From: an uncultured Dehalococcoidia bacterium
Lineage (GTDB): Bacteria; Chloroflexota; Dehalococcoidia; Lucifugimonadales; GCA-2712585
DNA length: 64,000 bases
Assembly: GCA_951812825.1 (NCBI GenBank)
Contig: OX638324.1
Coordinates: 878,459 to 942,458 of the forward strand
Direction: 5' to 3'
Positions 42,056 through 50,476 of the stretch are shown piece by piece. Position 1 is the stretch's first letter. Each line of letters starts with the position of its first letter. A program made the position numbers and the translations under genes. The notes below the pieces were generated by a model that had not been told where the DNA came from, did no database searches, and saw only the letters and a list, made by a program, of their open reading frames with translations.

Positions 42056-42919
42056 TTGTCTGACCAGCACGTACTCGCCTGCGACCTCGGCGGCACCCGT
42101 ATGCGGATTGCCCTCGTTTCCCTGAATGGACGCGTGAATGAGCGTCAAGTCGTCCGCAGCCCCGACAACAACCCCGATTCCCTCATCGACGCCCTCCGCA
42201 CCGCCCACCAACAGTCCCCTTACCAGGTAGCCGGCGCAGTGGTCGGCGTCCCGGGCATGGTCGACTACCGCAACCAGGAAGTCGTCACACTCCCCAACCT
42301 GCCCGCCTGGGAGGGCGCAATCAGCAGCAGCCGACTCTCAGACGCCCTCGGCCTGGATACTCTCCTCGCCAACGACGCCGACCTCGGCGCCCTCGGCGAA
42401 TTCCGCTACGGCGCCGGACGCGGCACCCAGGACATGATATACATCGCCGCAGGCACCGGCGTCGGCGCAGGCGTTGTACTCAACGGGCGCATGCTCAGAG
42501 GAAGGTATTCCCTGGGCGAAATCGGCCACACCATCATCGACAGAACCACCGGCGAAACCGTCGAGCAGCTGGCCTCCGGCATAGCCCTCCAGAAATCCCT
42601 GGGCCTCGACGTCTCCCAAGTAGCCGAACGCGCCGCCCAAGACGACCCCCAAGCCAAAAAAGTCTTCGATCAACTCCGCAGAGATCTGGCCATCGGCATC
42701 CGCAACTTGGTGCTATGCTTCTCCCCGGAACTCGTCGTCGTCGGTGGCGGTATGACCACCGCCGGCGAACCACTGCTTCAACCCCTGAGGGCCCTGCTGG
42801 CCAACGCGGGCCCCTACCACATCACCTCCCGCGTCCGCGTTGCCCTCGCCCAAACCGGCGACGACGTCGGCCTCCTCGGTGCCGCCGCCCTCTGGTCCGA
42901 AACCCACCCAACCACCTGA
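42056..42919 (+). CDS. ROK family sugar kinase/regulator
   Basis: I start it at TTG 42056, after the rpiB stop; the open frame extends upstream only as an overlap with rpiB. The 287-residue product has the ATPase fold: LACDLGGTRMRIALVS, GVPGMVDYRNQEVVTLPNLPAWEG, NDADLGALGEFRYGAGRGTQDMIYIAAGTGVGAGVVLNGRMLRGRYSLGEIGHTII, and VVVGGGMTTAGEPLL. The ROK zinc site (CxCGxxGCxE) that normally follows GH is missing (GHTIIDRTTGETVEQLASG). There is no HTH domain, so it is more likely a glucokinase-like enzyme than a repressor. It forms an operon with rpiB. Confidence 0.85.
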   Translation: MSDQHVLACDLGGTRMRIALVSLNGRVNERQVVRSPDNNPDSLIDALRTAHQQSPYQVAGAVVGVPGMVDYRNQEVVTLPNLPAWEGAISSSRLSDALGLDTLLANDADLGALGEFRYGAGRGTQDMIYIAAGTGVGAGVVLNGRMLRGRYSLGEIGHTIIDRTTGETVEQLASGIALQKSLGLDVSQVAERAAQDDPQAKKVFDQLRRDLAIGIRNLVLCFSPELVVVGGGMTTAGEPLLQPLRALLANAGPYHITSRVRVALAQTGDDVGLLGAAALWSETHPTT

Positions 42920-42937
42920 CCAACTCGCACGCCCTGC

Positions 42938-42965
42938 CTCTGGTAGGGGCGGTTCGCGAACCACC
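42938..42965. repeat. Dispersed GTAGGGGCGGTTCGCGAACC repeat
   Basis: A copy of the inverted-repeat element centred on TTCGCGAA, also seen at 1341, 12327, 33765, 38746 and 47822. It lies between the convergent ROK and gamma-carbonic anhydrase genes. A GTCACGCAGTGAC palindrome follows near 43038-43050. Confidence 0.55.
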
Positions 42966-43049
42966 CGTCCCCCCACCACAAACCTCAACCCCCTTGACGC
43001 AAACCCCAAACAACGCCCAACCCTGCCAAACTTAGCCGTCACGCAGTGA

Positions 43050-43559
43050 CTAGACCCCCTCCTCCTTGAACACCTTCGCCTTCGCCGCCAGACTCCGCGC
43101 CGTCCGCATCATCCGTTCAATCTGCGCCTCCGTCACCGGACGCTTCACCCTGCCGGGCACCCCCGTCACAAATGATCCCTCCGGCACCTCCGAATTCGCC
43201 AACACCACCGCATTCGCCGCCACCAGGCTCCGCTTCCCCACCGTCGTACCGTTCAAAATCGTGCTGTTATTCCCCATAAGCGACCCCGTCCCAATCCGCA
43301 GGCAGTGCACCACCACGCAGTGCCCTACCGTCACGTAGTCCTCGATAACCATGTGACTCCCGTGGATCACCGATCCTTCCTGCACGTTAACGTAGTTGCC
43401 CAGCACCACCGGCCCGTCCCCGTCCCCGCGAATCGTCACCCCCGGCCAAACGCTCGAATACTCCCCAATCTCCACGTCGCCGATAACGTAGGCAAACTCG
43501 CTCACCCACGCCGTATCTGCAATGCGCGGCTTCTTTCCGCCAAGGCTCCTTATCAACAC
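43050..43559 (-). CDS. Gamma-carbonic anhydrase family protein
   Basis: A 169-residue left-handed beta-helix protein with hexapeptide repeats (WVSEFAYVIGDVEIGEYSSVWPGVTIRGD). The zinc His positions are seen in VIHGSH and VGHCVVVHCLRIG. Then comes SLMGNNSTILNGTTVGKRSLVAANAVV. GTG 43559 is listed; a TTG one codon later is better spaced from AGGAGG. It could hydrate CO2 or be a related acyl-binding protein, and activity cannot be judged. It lies 29 bases after the MFS gene, on the same strand. Confidence 0.92.
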   Translation of the reverse strand: MLIRSLGGKKPRIADTAWVSEFAYVIGDVEIGEYSSVWPGVTIRGDGDGPVVLGNYVNVQEGSVIHGSHMVIEDYVTVGHCVVVHCLRIGTGSLMGNNSTILNGTTVGKRSLVAANAVVLANSEVPEGSFVTGVPGRVKRPVTEAQIERMMRTARSLAAKAKVFKEEGV

Positions 43560-43587
43560 ACTCCTCCTTCTCGAGAAAATATCCGGC

Positions 43588-44883
43588 TCACCCTGCCGCC
43601 CTCTCCCTGTTCTTCTTCACGGGCTGCCTCATTATCAAAAACAGAATCGAACCCATCGCCACCAGCCCCGCGATAATCAGAAATCCGCTCTGATAACTGT
43701 AGTTGTCCGCCATGTATCCCGCCACCAGCGGCCCCACAATCATCCCCATCATCATTATCACCTGCGAATACCCGTTGATGAGGGCAAAATCCTTACGCCC
43801 GAAGTAGTCCCCCCGCATCGCCGTGATTATCGGCCCGCGAGTCCCCCAGGACAGCCCCTGCACCACCGCGTAGATCATCAGGAACCCGAAACCCGTCGCC
43901 ATCGCCAGCAGCACCATCGCCACCCCGTGCCCCAGCAGACACAACGCCGCGATATGCCTCTTGGAATACCTGTCCCCCAGAAATCCCCCCACCGGCTGGC
44001 ACACCATCATGACCGACGAAAGCACCACTACCACCAGCGCCGCGCTCGCCCCCGACAACCCCAGGTCTTCCTCCATGTACGCCACCTGGTGCACCCCCGT
44101 TGCCGAGATGGCCACCAACGCCAGCGCGTGACACACGGAGATTATCCAGAACGCCGGCGTCTGCAACGCTTCCTTCCACGTAAAGTCCTCGTCCGCCATC
44201 GGATCCACCCGGCGCCTCGGCCTCTCCTCCGTTGACGATTCCTCCTCTTCCTCCGGGGCGTCCCCGTCCGGCAATAGGCCGTACGGCTCCGGGCTGTATC
44301 GCACCATCATGGAGATGGGAAGGCCCACAATCAGCAGAATCCCCGCGGAATACAGCGCAGTCATCTCCCACCCATACTCCGCTATCGACCATGCTAGAAA
44401 CGACGAGAAAATCACCCCTCCCAACCCAAGCCCGAGCATGGATATCCCGAATGCCTTGGTTTTGTTCCGCCGGAACCAGTTGTTGATGGCAGCCACCACC
44501 GCCGCGAACCCCGCCAACCCCGAACCCAACGCCATCACCAGTATCGCCAAATAGAAAATCACAATGTGGTTGGACTGGCTCAGCAGTGCGAACCCCGCCG
44601 CAAACACCAGGTACCCCACCAACATCACTCTTTGCGGCCCGTAACGCTGGATCAGATACCCCTCCAAAGGCCCCAATAAGCCGCTCTCCAGCCTCGAAAG
44701 GGAAACGGCGCCAGACATCGCCGTGCTGCTCCACCCGAACTGCGACTGTATGGGCAGAAAGTAAAACCCGAACCCGTTGAAGAACAGCCCGGAAGACAGC
44801 GTCATGCTCACCAGGCCCGCGCCCACAATCCACCAGCCATAGAAAAGATTCCTCGGTTTGGAAATGAGCCAGCCTACAATCAC
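43588..44883 (-). CDS. MFS transporter (monocarboxylate/oxalate type)
   Basis: A 431-residue transporter of 12 membrane segments, starting at GTG 44883. The first is FYGWWIVGAGLVSMTLSSGLFFNGFGFYFLPIQ; the motif-A-like loop is YLIQRYGPQRVMLVGY. A central acidic loop (DGDAPEEEEESSTEERPRRRVDP) splits the two halves, and FLGDRYSKRHIAALCLLGHG is the second motif A. It resembles the OxlT/monocarboxylate branch, which moves small organic acids. The substrate is unknown. It is upstream of the gamma-carbonic anhydrase gene. Confidence 0.9.
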   Translation of the reverse strand: MIVGWLISKPRNLFYGWWIVGAGLVSMTLSSGLFFNGFGFYFLPIQSQFGWSSTAMSGAVSLSRLESGLLGPLEGYLIQRYGPQRVMLVGYLVFAAGFALLSQSNHIVIFYLAILVMALGSGLAGFAAVVAAINNWFRRNKTKAFGISMLGLGLGGVIFSSFLAWSIAEYGWEMTALYSAGILLIVGLPISMMVRYSPEPYGLLPDGDAPEEEEESSTEERPRRRVDPMADEDFTWKEALQTPAFWIISVCHALALVAISATGVHQVAYMEEDLGLSGASAALVVVVLSSVMMVCQPVGGFLGDRYSKRHIAALCLLGHGVAMVLLAMATGFGFLMIYAVVQGLSWGTRGPIITAMRGDYFGRKDFALINGYSQVIMMMGMIVGPLVAGYMADNYSYQSGFLIIAGLVAMGSILFLIMRQPVKKNRERAAG

Positions 44884-44945
44884 GGACGGGCCATCAACTA
44901 CGATTCATATCTATGATTCGAGCTCTCGCTGCTTCCTCGCAGCCC

Positions 44946-45173
44946 CTAAGCCCCCGCACTGCCTGTCGAGCGGGAAGGGGACCTCAGCCGTCCCAACAAC
45001 CGCTCGGATGCCGCCGCCACCTCCCGCACCGCCTCGTCGAAAGCCGCTGTGTTTACCCTGGAAGGCTTCCGGTATCCACTGATCTTCCGCACGAATTGCA
45101 ACGCCGCCACCTCTATCTCTTCCGGACCGGCCACACCCTCAGCCTGCCGTAACCTCTTGATACTCCTACACAT
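44946..45173 (-). CDS. DUF2277 family protein
   Basis: A 75-residue protein. I start it at ATG 45173, where the family's own start MCRSIKRLRQAEG begins. The rest (EEIEVAALQFVRKISGYRKPSRVNTAAFDEAVREVAAASERLLGRL) matches DUF2277 throughout. The function is unknown. Directly upstream is a tandem array in which the first ~20 bases of this gene, ATGTGTAG(G/A)AGTAT, recur every 70 bases. Confidence 0.88.
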   Translation of the reverse strand: MCRSIKRLRQAEGVAGPEEIEVAALQFVRKISGYRKPSRVNTAAFDEAVREVAAASERLLGRLRSPSRSTGSAGA

Positions 45174-45535
45174 CGCATCCTCTGCGTTGGCGACTCGGTT
45201 CAACTGGTTGAAGCAAAGCACAAACTGACATACTTCTACACATGACTATCAGAGTCCTGGCAGATCGACGTCGCCAGTTCAACGTCTGCAATAACTGACA
45301 TACTTCTACACATCGCATCCTCTGCGTTGGCGACTCGGTTCAACTGGTTGAAGCAAAGCACAAACTGACATACTTCTACACATGACTATCAGAGTCCCGG
45401 CAGATCGACGTTGCCAGTTCAACGTCTGCAATAACTGACATACTTCTACACATCGCATCCTCTGCGTTGGCGACTCGGTTCAACTGGTTGAAGCAAAGCA
45501 CAATCTGACATACTTCTACACATGACGACCCCGAC
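45174..45535. repeat. 70-bp tandem array (140-bp super-repeat)
   Basis: The word CTGACATACTTCTACACAT recurs at 45225, 45295, 45365, 45435 and 45505, exactly 70 bases apart. The 51-base intervals alternate between two sequences, giving a 140-base period. One interval has TTCAAC-TG-GTTGAA; the other has CTGGC...GCCAG (copies differ by single bases). A diverged first copy overlaps the DUF2277 start (about 45155-45173). Read on the minus strand, each unit carries ATGTGTAGAAGTATGTCAG. Confidence 0.9.
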
Positions 45536-46885
45536 CTACAGCCGGATGACTCCCACGTCTCCCTCTATGCTTATCTCCGTACCATACGGCTTCGAAACCT
45601 GCTGAAGCCACCGAAGCGACTGCTGCGCCACTGGCCCGTGGGCCATCACCGGCCGTCCCCTCTGACTCATCGGCTGCTGGAATCCCAGGTCGATGGGATG
45701 CAGACGGATCTCCTTCAGGTCGCCGTCCTCGTAATCGCAAAGCGCCACCACGCTCCGGTAAAAGACCGGGTCCGCCGCAAAGCCGAACTGCCCGTCGCCG
45801 GAGCGCGCCAGCCCCCAGTCCCCGGGGTTGTGCTCAGCGCCCAGATTCAGCCCCCGGTACACCGGCTCCGGCACCCACTGCACCGTCTCGTTCTGAAATA
45901 TAAAATTCCCCAGACTGTAGAAAATCGGACGGCCCTTGTATATCTCAATGCCCCTCAGAAAGTGCGGCCCGTGTGCGAAAAACAGGCTGCACCCCTGGTC
46001 GATGCTGAAGTGCGCGAACTCCTCCAGGAAGCTCGGCGGCGCAATCCGCGACGCCCCGTGGAACTCCCCTTCATCCCCGCTTTCGTGACAATGCACGCCA
46101 TAAATCGGCCAGTCTGCCGCCTTCTTCGCCCCCCTGATCCAGTTGCCGATTCCAGTCAGGTCGTCCTTGTTGCACGCCGTCGTGATGCCGAACTCCTCCG
46201 CCAACGAAAACTTGCCCCCCATGAACCGCACCTCCCGACGTGGGTCGTACTCGTCCACGTTAACCGGATGGAACCGCCGGGCCGACATCTCCGTATCACT
46301 GAACCCCAACTCCCGGTTCGCCTTCTGCAGCGCGTCGAAAACGTCCATCTCCACGTTATGCATCACGTTGTGCCGCAGCGCGTTCACTCCGGGCTTCCCT
46401 GGAAAATCCTGCCGGCCGTGCCCCGCCGGCGAGTCCTTGGAAAACGTCGTCGTTGCGCTCATCACCGCCACCCGTCCCCCCGCCGTATCCAGGTACGCCG
46501 GAGCTCGGGCGTGCTCCAGGTCCCTGCCGCCCCCCGCCTGCTTCAACCCTCGTTCTCGGCAGTTCTCCAACGTCTTCAGAAACCCCGCCTCCGAGTAGTC
46601 GTAGGAGTGATTGTTGGCCGTGGTCACCACGTCGAACCCCATCCACTGCAGCTCCGTGATATTGGCTGGCTCCGAAACCTGGAAAGACACCGTATCCTTG
46701 TACTCCCAGCTCATCTCGTAGTCGTGAAAGAGCATCTCCAGATTTACCACGCTGGCGTCCGCCCCCTTAAGCAACCCCACCAGTTCCAGGAAGGACTGCT
46801 CGCGATACATCCGCATGGGACGGGTTATCATGGCGTCCCCCGCCACGGCGATGGTTATATTCCCTTGGGCCGAATCGTAAATCAT
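45536..46885 (-). CDS. CapA family protein
   Basis: A 449-residue metallophosphatase-fold protein. ATG 46885 follows GGAGGGG; a frame extends 20 codons upstream. Metal-site motifs: VAGDAMITR, SVVNLEMLFHD, VVTTANNHSYDYSEAGFLKTLENCRERG, YGVHCHESGDEGEFH, FFAHGPHFLRGIEIYKGRPIFYSLGNFIFQ. CapA proteins help make or export poly-gamma-glutamate, but many are of unknown role. There is no signal peptide. No cap operon is present. The tandem array follows directly after its stop. Confidence 0.88.
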   Translation of the reverse strand: MIYDSAQGNITIAVAGDAMITRPMRMYREQSFLELVGLLKGADASVVNLEMLFHDYEMSWEYKDTVSFQVSEPANITELQWMGFDVVTTANNHSYDYSEAGFLKTLENCRERGLKQAGGGRDLEHARAPAYLDTAGGRVAVMSATTTFSKDSPAGHGRQDFPGKPGVNALRHNVMHNVEMDVFDALQKANRELGFSDTEMSARRFHPVNVDEYDPRREVRFMGGKFSLAEEFGITTACNKDDLTGIGNWIRGAKKAADWPIYGVHCHESGDEGEFHGASRIAPPSFLEEFAHFSIDQGCSLFFAHGPHFLRGIEIYKGRPIFYSLGNFIFQNETVQWVPEPVYRGLNLGAEHNPGDWGLARSGDGQFGFAADPVFYRSVVALCDYEDGDLKEIRLHPIDLGFQQPMSQRGRPVMAHGPVAQQSLRWLQQVSKPYGTEISIEGDVGVIRL

Positions 46886-47031
46886 CTTCCCCTCCACAAC
46901 TATTGCTCTACCGCCACCCACTCCTCCGGTTGGATTCTGAACCAACCCATCCCCGTAGTCAATAGCGGCCCAACCCTGTCTCCCTCCTGTACAATAGGGC
47001 TACAAATCCGCTAACTCAGGAGAGCCCCTCC

Positions 47032-47448
47032 GTGCACTACATTTTCTGGACTCTTATCGCCATGTCCGCCTACGCCGTCATGGTCATCCTGCTCAAGTTC
47101 TCCCTTCGCAGCATCCCGCCTGAGGCCGCCGTCGTCGTCACCAACACCTTCCTCGTAGTCGGGGCGCTCCTTTGGGCAATCTTCCGGGGCGTCAAGATTA
47201 CGGATCACCTTGGCATGAACCAGCCTACCCTTCTGCTCGTAATCTCGGGAATAGCCTTGACTGTTGCTATCGTCAGCCAGTACGTCGCCCTCAGCCGCGG
47301 CCCCGTCTCTACAGTCTATCCCCTCTTCGGCATGAACATCGCCATCGTCGCGGTCCTCGGATTCCTCATCCTCAAGGAACCCATCAGCATCGAAAGGATC
47401 GCCGGCGTCGTCCTGGCCGCCGGGGCCATATTCCTGCTGGCCAGATAA
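47032..47448 (+). CDS. EamA/DMT-type half transporter
   Basis: A 138-residue protein starting at GTG 47032 after AGGAG. It has four or five hydrophobic helices and EamA marks: YVALSRGPVSTVYPLFGMNIAIVAVLGFLILKEPISIERIAGVVLAAGAIFLL. With only half of the usual ten helices, it should work as a dimer, as small multidrug resistance proteins do. The substrate is unknown. Confidence 0.85.
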   Translation: MHYIFWTLIAMSAYAVMVILLKFSLRSIPPEAAVVVTNTFLVVGALLWAIFRGVKITDHLGMNQPTLLLVISGIALTVAIVSQYVALSRGPVSTVYPLFGMNIAIVAVLGFLILKEPISIERIAGVVLAAGAIFLLAR

Positions 47449-47484
47449 CCCCAATTCCCAATCCACCCATCGAAAGGAGATACC

Positions 47485-47772
47485 ATGATTGGCGTTTTAA
47501 CCCACCACTGGGCCAAGGACGATAAAATCGAAGAAGCTCGAAGGCTGCTCGAAGGTAACGGACGTGCCCAGAGCATGGCCCCGGGCTTCGGTTCGCGAAC
47601 TACCCTCTACTCCCTCACCGACCCTGCAAAAATCACTTCCCTCGTCACCTGGGACAGCAACGAAATCTACGACCAGTGGCGCGCCAGCCCAGAACGAGCC
47701 GCCGCCATGGCCGGCGCACCCGACCTATGGTCTCGCCCCCCAGAATCCGAACGCTTCCACATAGCCCCCTAA
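47485..47772 (+). CDS. ABM-like small dimeric protein
   Basis: A 95-residue protein with GAAAGGAGATACC before the ATG. MIGVLTHHWAKDDKIEEARRLLEGNGRAQSMAPGFGSRTTLYSLTDPAKITSLVTWDSNEIYDQWRASPERAA fits an antibiotic biosynthesis monooxygenase-type ferredoxin-like fold (beta-alpha-beta with W near the last strand). Such proteins may be cofactor-free oxygenases. It is 36 bases after the transporter gene and may be co-transcribed with it. Confidence 0.7.
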   Translation: MIGVLTHHWAKDDKIEEARRLLEGNGRAQSMAPGFGSRTTLYSLTDPAKITSLVTWDSNEIYDQWRASPERAAAMAGAPDLWSRPPESERFHIAP

Positions 47773-47820
47773 CCAATAACCCCTCCCCCTCTCCGCTCCA
47801 CACCTACACACAACTTACTC

Positions 47821-48002
47821 CCGTAGGGGCGGTTCGCGAACCACCCTCCCCCCCAACCCAAATATCACCCTGAGGAGACCCCGCGACGAAGAATCTCGCC
47901 CCCGGTCCTCGCCCAACCCCCCACACACAACACCCTCACACAGGCACCCTCCACGCAAAATCCCCCCAAACCAATAGGGGCGGGTTCCAAACCCGCCCCT
48001 AT
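47821..48002. repeat. Convergent spacer with repeats and a perfect palindrome
   Basis: GTAGGGGCGGTTCGCGAACC element at 47822-47842, a TCACCCTGAGGAGA...GAAGAATCT element at 47864-47896, and a perfect palindrome at 47974-48002 (ATAGGGGCGGGTT and AACCCGCCCCTAT around CCA). The palindrome lies between convergent genes and could act as a bidirectional terminator. Confidence 0.6.
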
Positions 48003-48034
48003 CTCATGGCATTACCCCAATTTCGACCGAATCC

Positions 48035-49930
48035 CTACACCCCGGTGAACTTCTTGAAATGCGCCGCCATCCGACGCATCGAGTCACGCACATTCTCCGG
48101 ACGCCAGTGGTACCAGCCGTGAGGCTCGCAGTTGTACTGAATGTACTCCGTGTACAACCCCCGCTCCTTGGAGGCCCGGAAATAATCGTCCGCCATGCTG
48201 ATCCGCACCCCGTCCCGGTCGCCCCACAGAATCAATAGCGGCGTCTTCACCTTGTCCAGGTTGTAAATCGCGGAACGCTCCCGCCAGTGGTCCGGCGCCA
48301 TGTCCGGCCCTCCCCGGTCCCCCGCCACCACGTCTCCCAGCACCGGCTTCCCACCGCCCGTGGAGTACCTGTCCGAGTGAATCAGGTCCGGCGGCCCGTA
48401 GAAGCACACTGCCGCATTCAGCAGGTCCGGGTACCGGTAGAGCATGCACAGCGTGAAGTAACCGCCCGTGGAACCGCCGTGCATCACCACCTTTTCCGGG
48501 TCGGCCAGCCCCTCCTCAATCAGGTGGTACGCTCCGTATGCGAAGTCGTCGATGTCGCCCCCGCCCCAGTCGCCGAAGTTCAGAAACTCATACTGCTTGC
48601 CCAGTCCCGCCGAACCCCTTACCAGCGGCGCTATCACCGAATAACCCTTGTGCACCCAGTACTGTATGTACGGGTAGAACCCCCGCACGTGCAGCCCCTT
48701 CGTGTTCGCCCGGGCGTAAATCACCAGCGGCGTCCTTCCCTCCGCCCCCTCCGGCCTATACAGCCACGCCGGCACCTCCAACCCGTCCTTCGACTTGTAA
48801 TGAATCAGCGTCGACTTCACAAACGGGAAGTCCTCCAAAGCCTGGGGCATGTGATGCGTAACCTGCTTCGGCTCTCCCCCGTCCGCAGAAATCAAATACA
48901 GGTCCGACGTATTGGCGTGGTCCATGTGCGTGTATAGAATGCTCTTGCTGTCGGGAGTCCACCGAATCGACCCCCTCACCTGGTAGGCGTCGAAGCCGCC
49001 ATTGATGCTGTCTCCCTGCGTCAGTTGCATCGGCTCCCCGGAGCCGTCCGCCGCCACCTTCATTATGTGGAAGCTCCACTCCTTGTTGGCCACGTAGGCA
49101 ACCCATTTGCCGTCCGGCGAATACCTCGGATTGTACTGGTCGCACTCTTCGTCCGTCAGGAAGTTGATCTCTCCGCTCTCCACGTCGATGGTCCCCACCC
49201 GACGCCAGCCCGAGCGGTCCGACGTGAACACCAGCTTCTTTCCGTCGGGAGACCACCTCGGCCGGTACTCGTAGTTGTTTAATGTATACGGCGTCATGCA
49301 CCGCGCCTGACCGCCCTCGATGGGCGCAATCCACACGTCCATCCGCTTGAAGTCCTCATACACCGAGCGGTCCGACATGAACGTCACGTGCTTCCCGTCC
49401 GGCGATACGAATACGTCCGTGCTGTTGGCCTCCTCGTTGGTGATGAAGTGCGGCTGCACCTTCCCCGTGGGGATGTCGGTGGACAGCGACACTACCTGGT
49501 TGTACCCGTTGGAACCCCCCGTAACGTAAACAATCCGCTTTCCGTCCGGCGTCCAACGAATGAACTCGTGGCCGCGCGAAGGGCCATGTCCGTAGCTGAG
49601 GTTGATCGGAGGCTCCGACCCGTCCGCACGCACCTTGAAGGCATCATAGCGCGACGTATAGGCGATCCACTCCCCGTCGGGCGACCAGGAAGGATTCAGA
49701 CACTCCTCCGGGTACATCGCCACCACCCGCCGGTTGTTCCCGCCGTCGATGTCGCACACCCACAGGTCATATCCCCCGGATTCGGCAGACGAATACGCAA
49801 TCCTCTGTCCGTCCGGCGAAAGGTCAAAATGCTCTACCTTGGCGTTTGTCTGCGCCAGAAGGTCAATGAGCGGGTCATCAGGCAACTGTACTTCTTCAGT
49901 GAAAGTGGCTCCTCTATTGAAATGCGTCAC
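48035..49930 (-). CDS. S9 family peptidase (prolyl oligopeptidase type)
   Basis: A ~631-residue protein; I start it at GTG 49930 with GGGAG upstream, since the longer frame adds 15 codons without a signal. The N-terminal ~350 residues form a beta-propeller of PD40 repeats (for example LSPDGQRIAYSSAESGGYDLWVCDIDGG, YSPDGKWVAYVANK). The C-terminal hydrolase has the nucleophile HGGSTGGYF, Asp in LLILWGDRDGVRIS and His in NCEPHGWYHW. It cleaves peptides or acylated amino acids. There is no signal peptide, so it is probably cytoplasmic. The gene is alone. Confidence 0.93.
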   Translation of the reverse strand: MTHFNRGATFTEEVQLPDDPLIDLLAQTNAKVEHFDLSPDGQRIAYSSAESGGYDLWVCDIDGGNNRRVVAMYPEECLNPSWSPDGEWIAYTSRYDAFKVRADGSEPPINLSYGHGPSRGHEFIRWTPDGKRIVYVTGGSNGYNQVVSLSTDIPTGKVQPHFITNEEANSTDVFVSPDGKHVTFMSDRSVYEDFKRMDVWIAPIEGGQARCMTPYTLNNYEYRPRWSPDGKKLVFTSDRSGWRRVGTIDVESGEINFLTDEECDQYNPRYSPDGKWVAYVANKEWSFHIMKVAADGSGEPMQLTQGDSINGGFDAYQVRGSIRWTPDSKSILYTHMDHANTSDLYLISADGGEPKQVTHHMPQALEDFPFVKSTLIHYKSKDGLEVPAWLYRPEGAEGRTPLVIYARANTKGLHVRGFYPYIQYWVHKGYSVIAPLVRGSAGLGKQYEFLNFGDWGGGDIDDFAYGAYHLIEEGLADPEKVVMHGGSTGGYFTLCMLYRYPDLLNAAVCFYGPPDLIHSDRYSTGGGKPVLGDVVAGDRGGPDMAPDHWRERSAIYNLDKVKTPLLILWGDRDGVRISMADDYFRASKERGLYTEYIQYNCEPHGWYHWRPENVRDSMRRMAAHFKKFTGV

Positions 49931-50476
49931 TAAAGCTTCACTCCCTTTCTGTGAAATTCCCGCCCATTCTATCACACCATCCCTCCCCCTCCTTCTTCAC
50001 CCCAACTCCAAATCACACGCCAACCTCCCCCTCTCTTAAGCCTTCCCCTTGACGAGGGAAGGTTTGGATGGGGGTGACCTCCCCCAACACCCAGGAGTGA
50101 CAACTTTTCGTTGCCCACAACCTTCCTACCCTGTTAACATTCCTCAATGACAAATCCGCCCGTACCACCTCGCAGCCAATATCCATCCACCACGCCCGAT
50201 CTATCAACGCAAAACCCATTCCATTCCACAATTTTTCGCAAAACGAATACGAATGCCCCAAACACAGAAATCCACGCCTGAAACTCCCCAAATGTCCCCC
50301 ATCTTCGTCTCCGAAACGAATCAATCCCACGCCTGAATCCAATCATTCAATTCCTTGAAACGAATCCAAATCCCCCTTCATTCCCTCAAGACGAAAGCTT
50401 CCCCGCTCCCCCTACCCACGTCCCCTTCCATCGGTTAAACTAACTTTCCTTACGTCCGAAATCTGAAAGGCGGCCT
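49931..50476. other. Spacer with promoter-linked element D and AAACGAATC repeats
   Basis: A CCTTCCCCTTGACGAGGGAAGG palindrome (~50041-50062) precedes element D (50098-50149). A 44-codon frame (50147-50281) opens at its ATG. Downstream are AAAACGAATACGAAT, CCACGCCTGAAAC, GAAACGAATC and CCCACGCCTGAAT words (50235-50360), the same words as in the spacer at 39.0 kb. No convincing gene is seen. Confidence 0.5.
50098..50149 (+). promoter_or_regulatory. Promoter-linked repeat element D
   Basis: TGACAACTTTTC, TTGCCC (50111-50116), an 18-base spacer, TAACAT (50135-50140) with TG before it, and an ATG starting 7 bases after the -10. Confidence 0.5.

Noticed and set aside
45225-45535. CRISPR array
   Set aside because: The 19-base word recurs at an even spacing, but the intervening sequences alternate between only two versions, so these are tandem repeats and not spacers.
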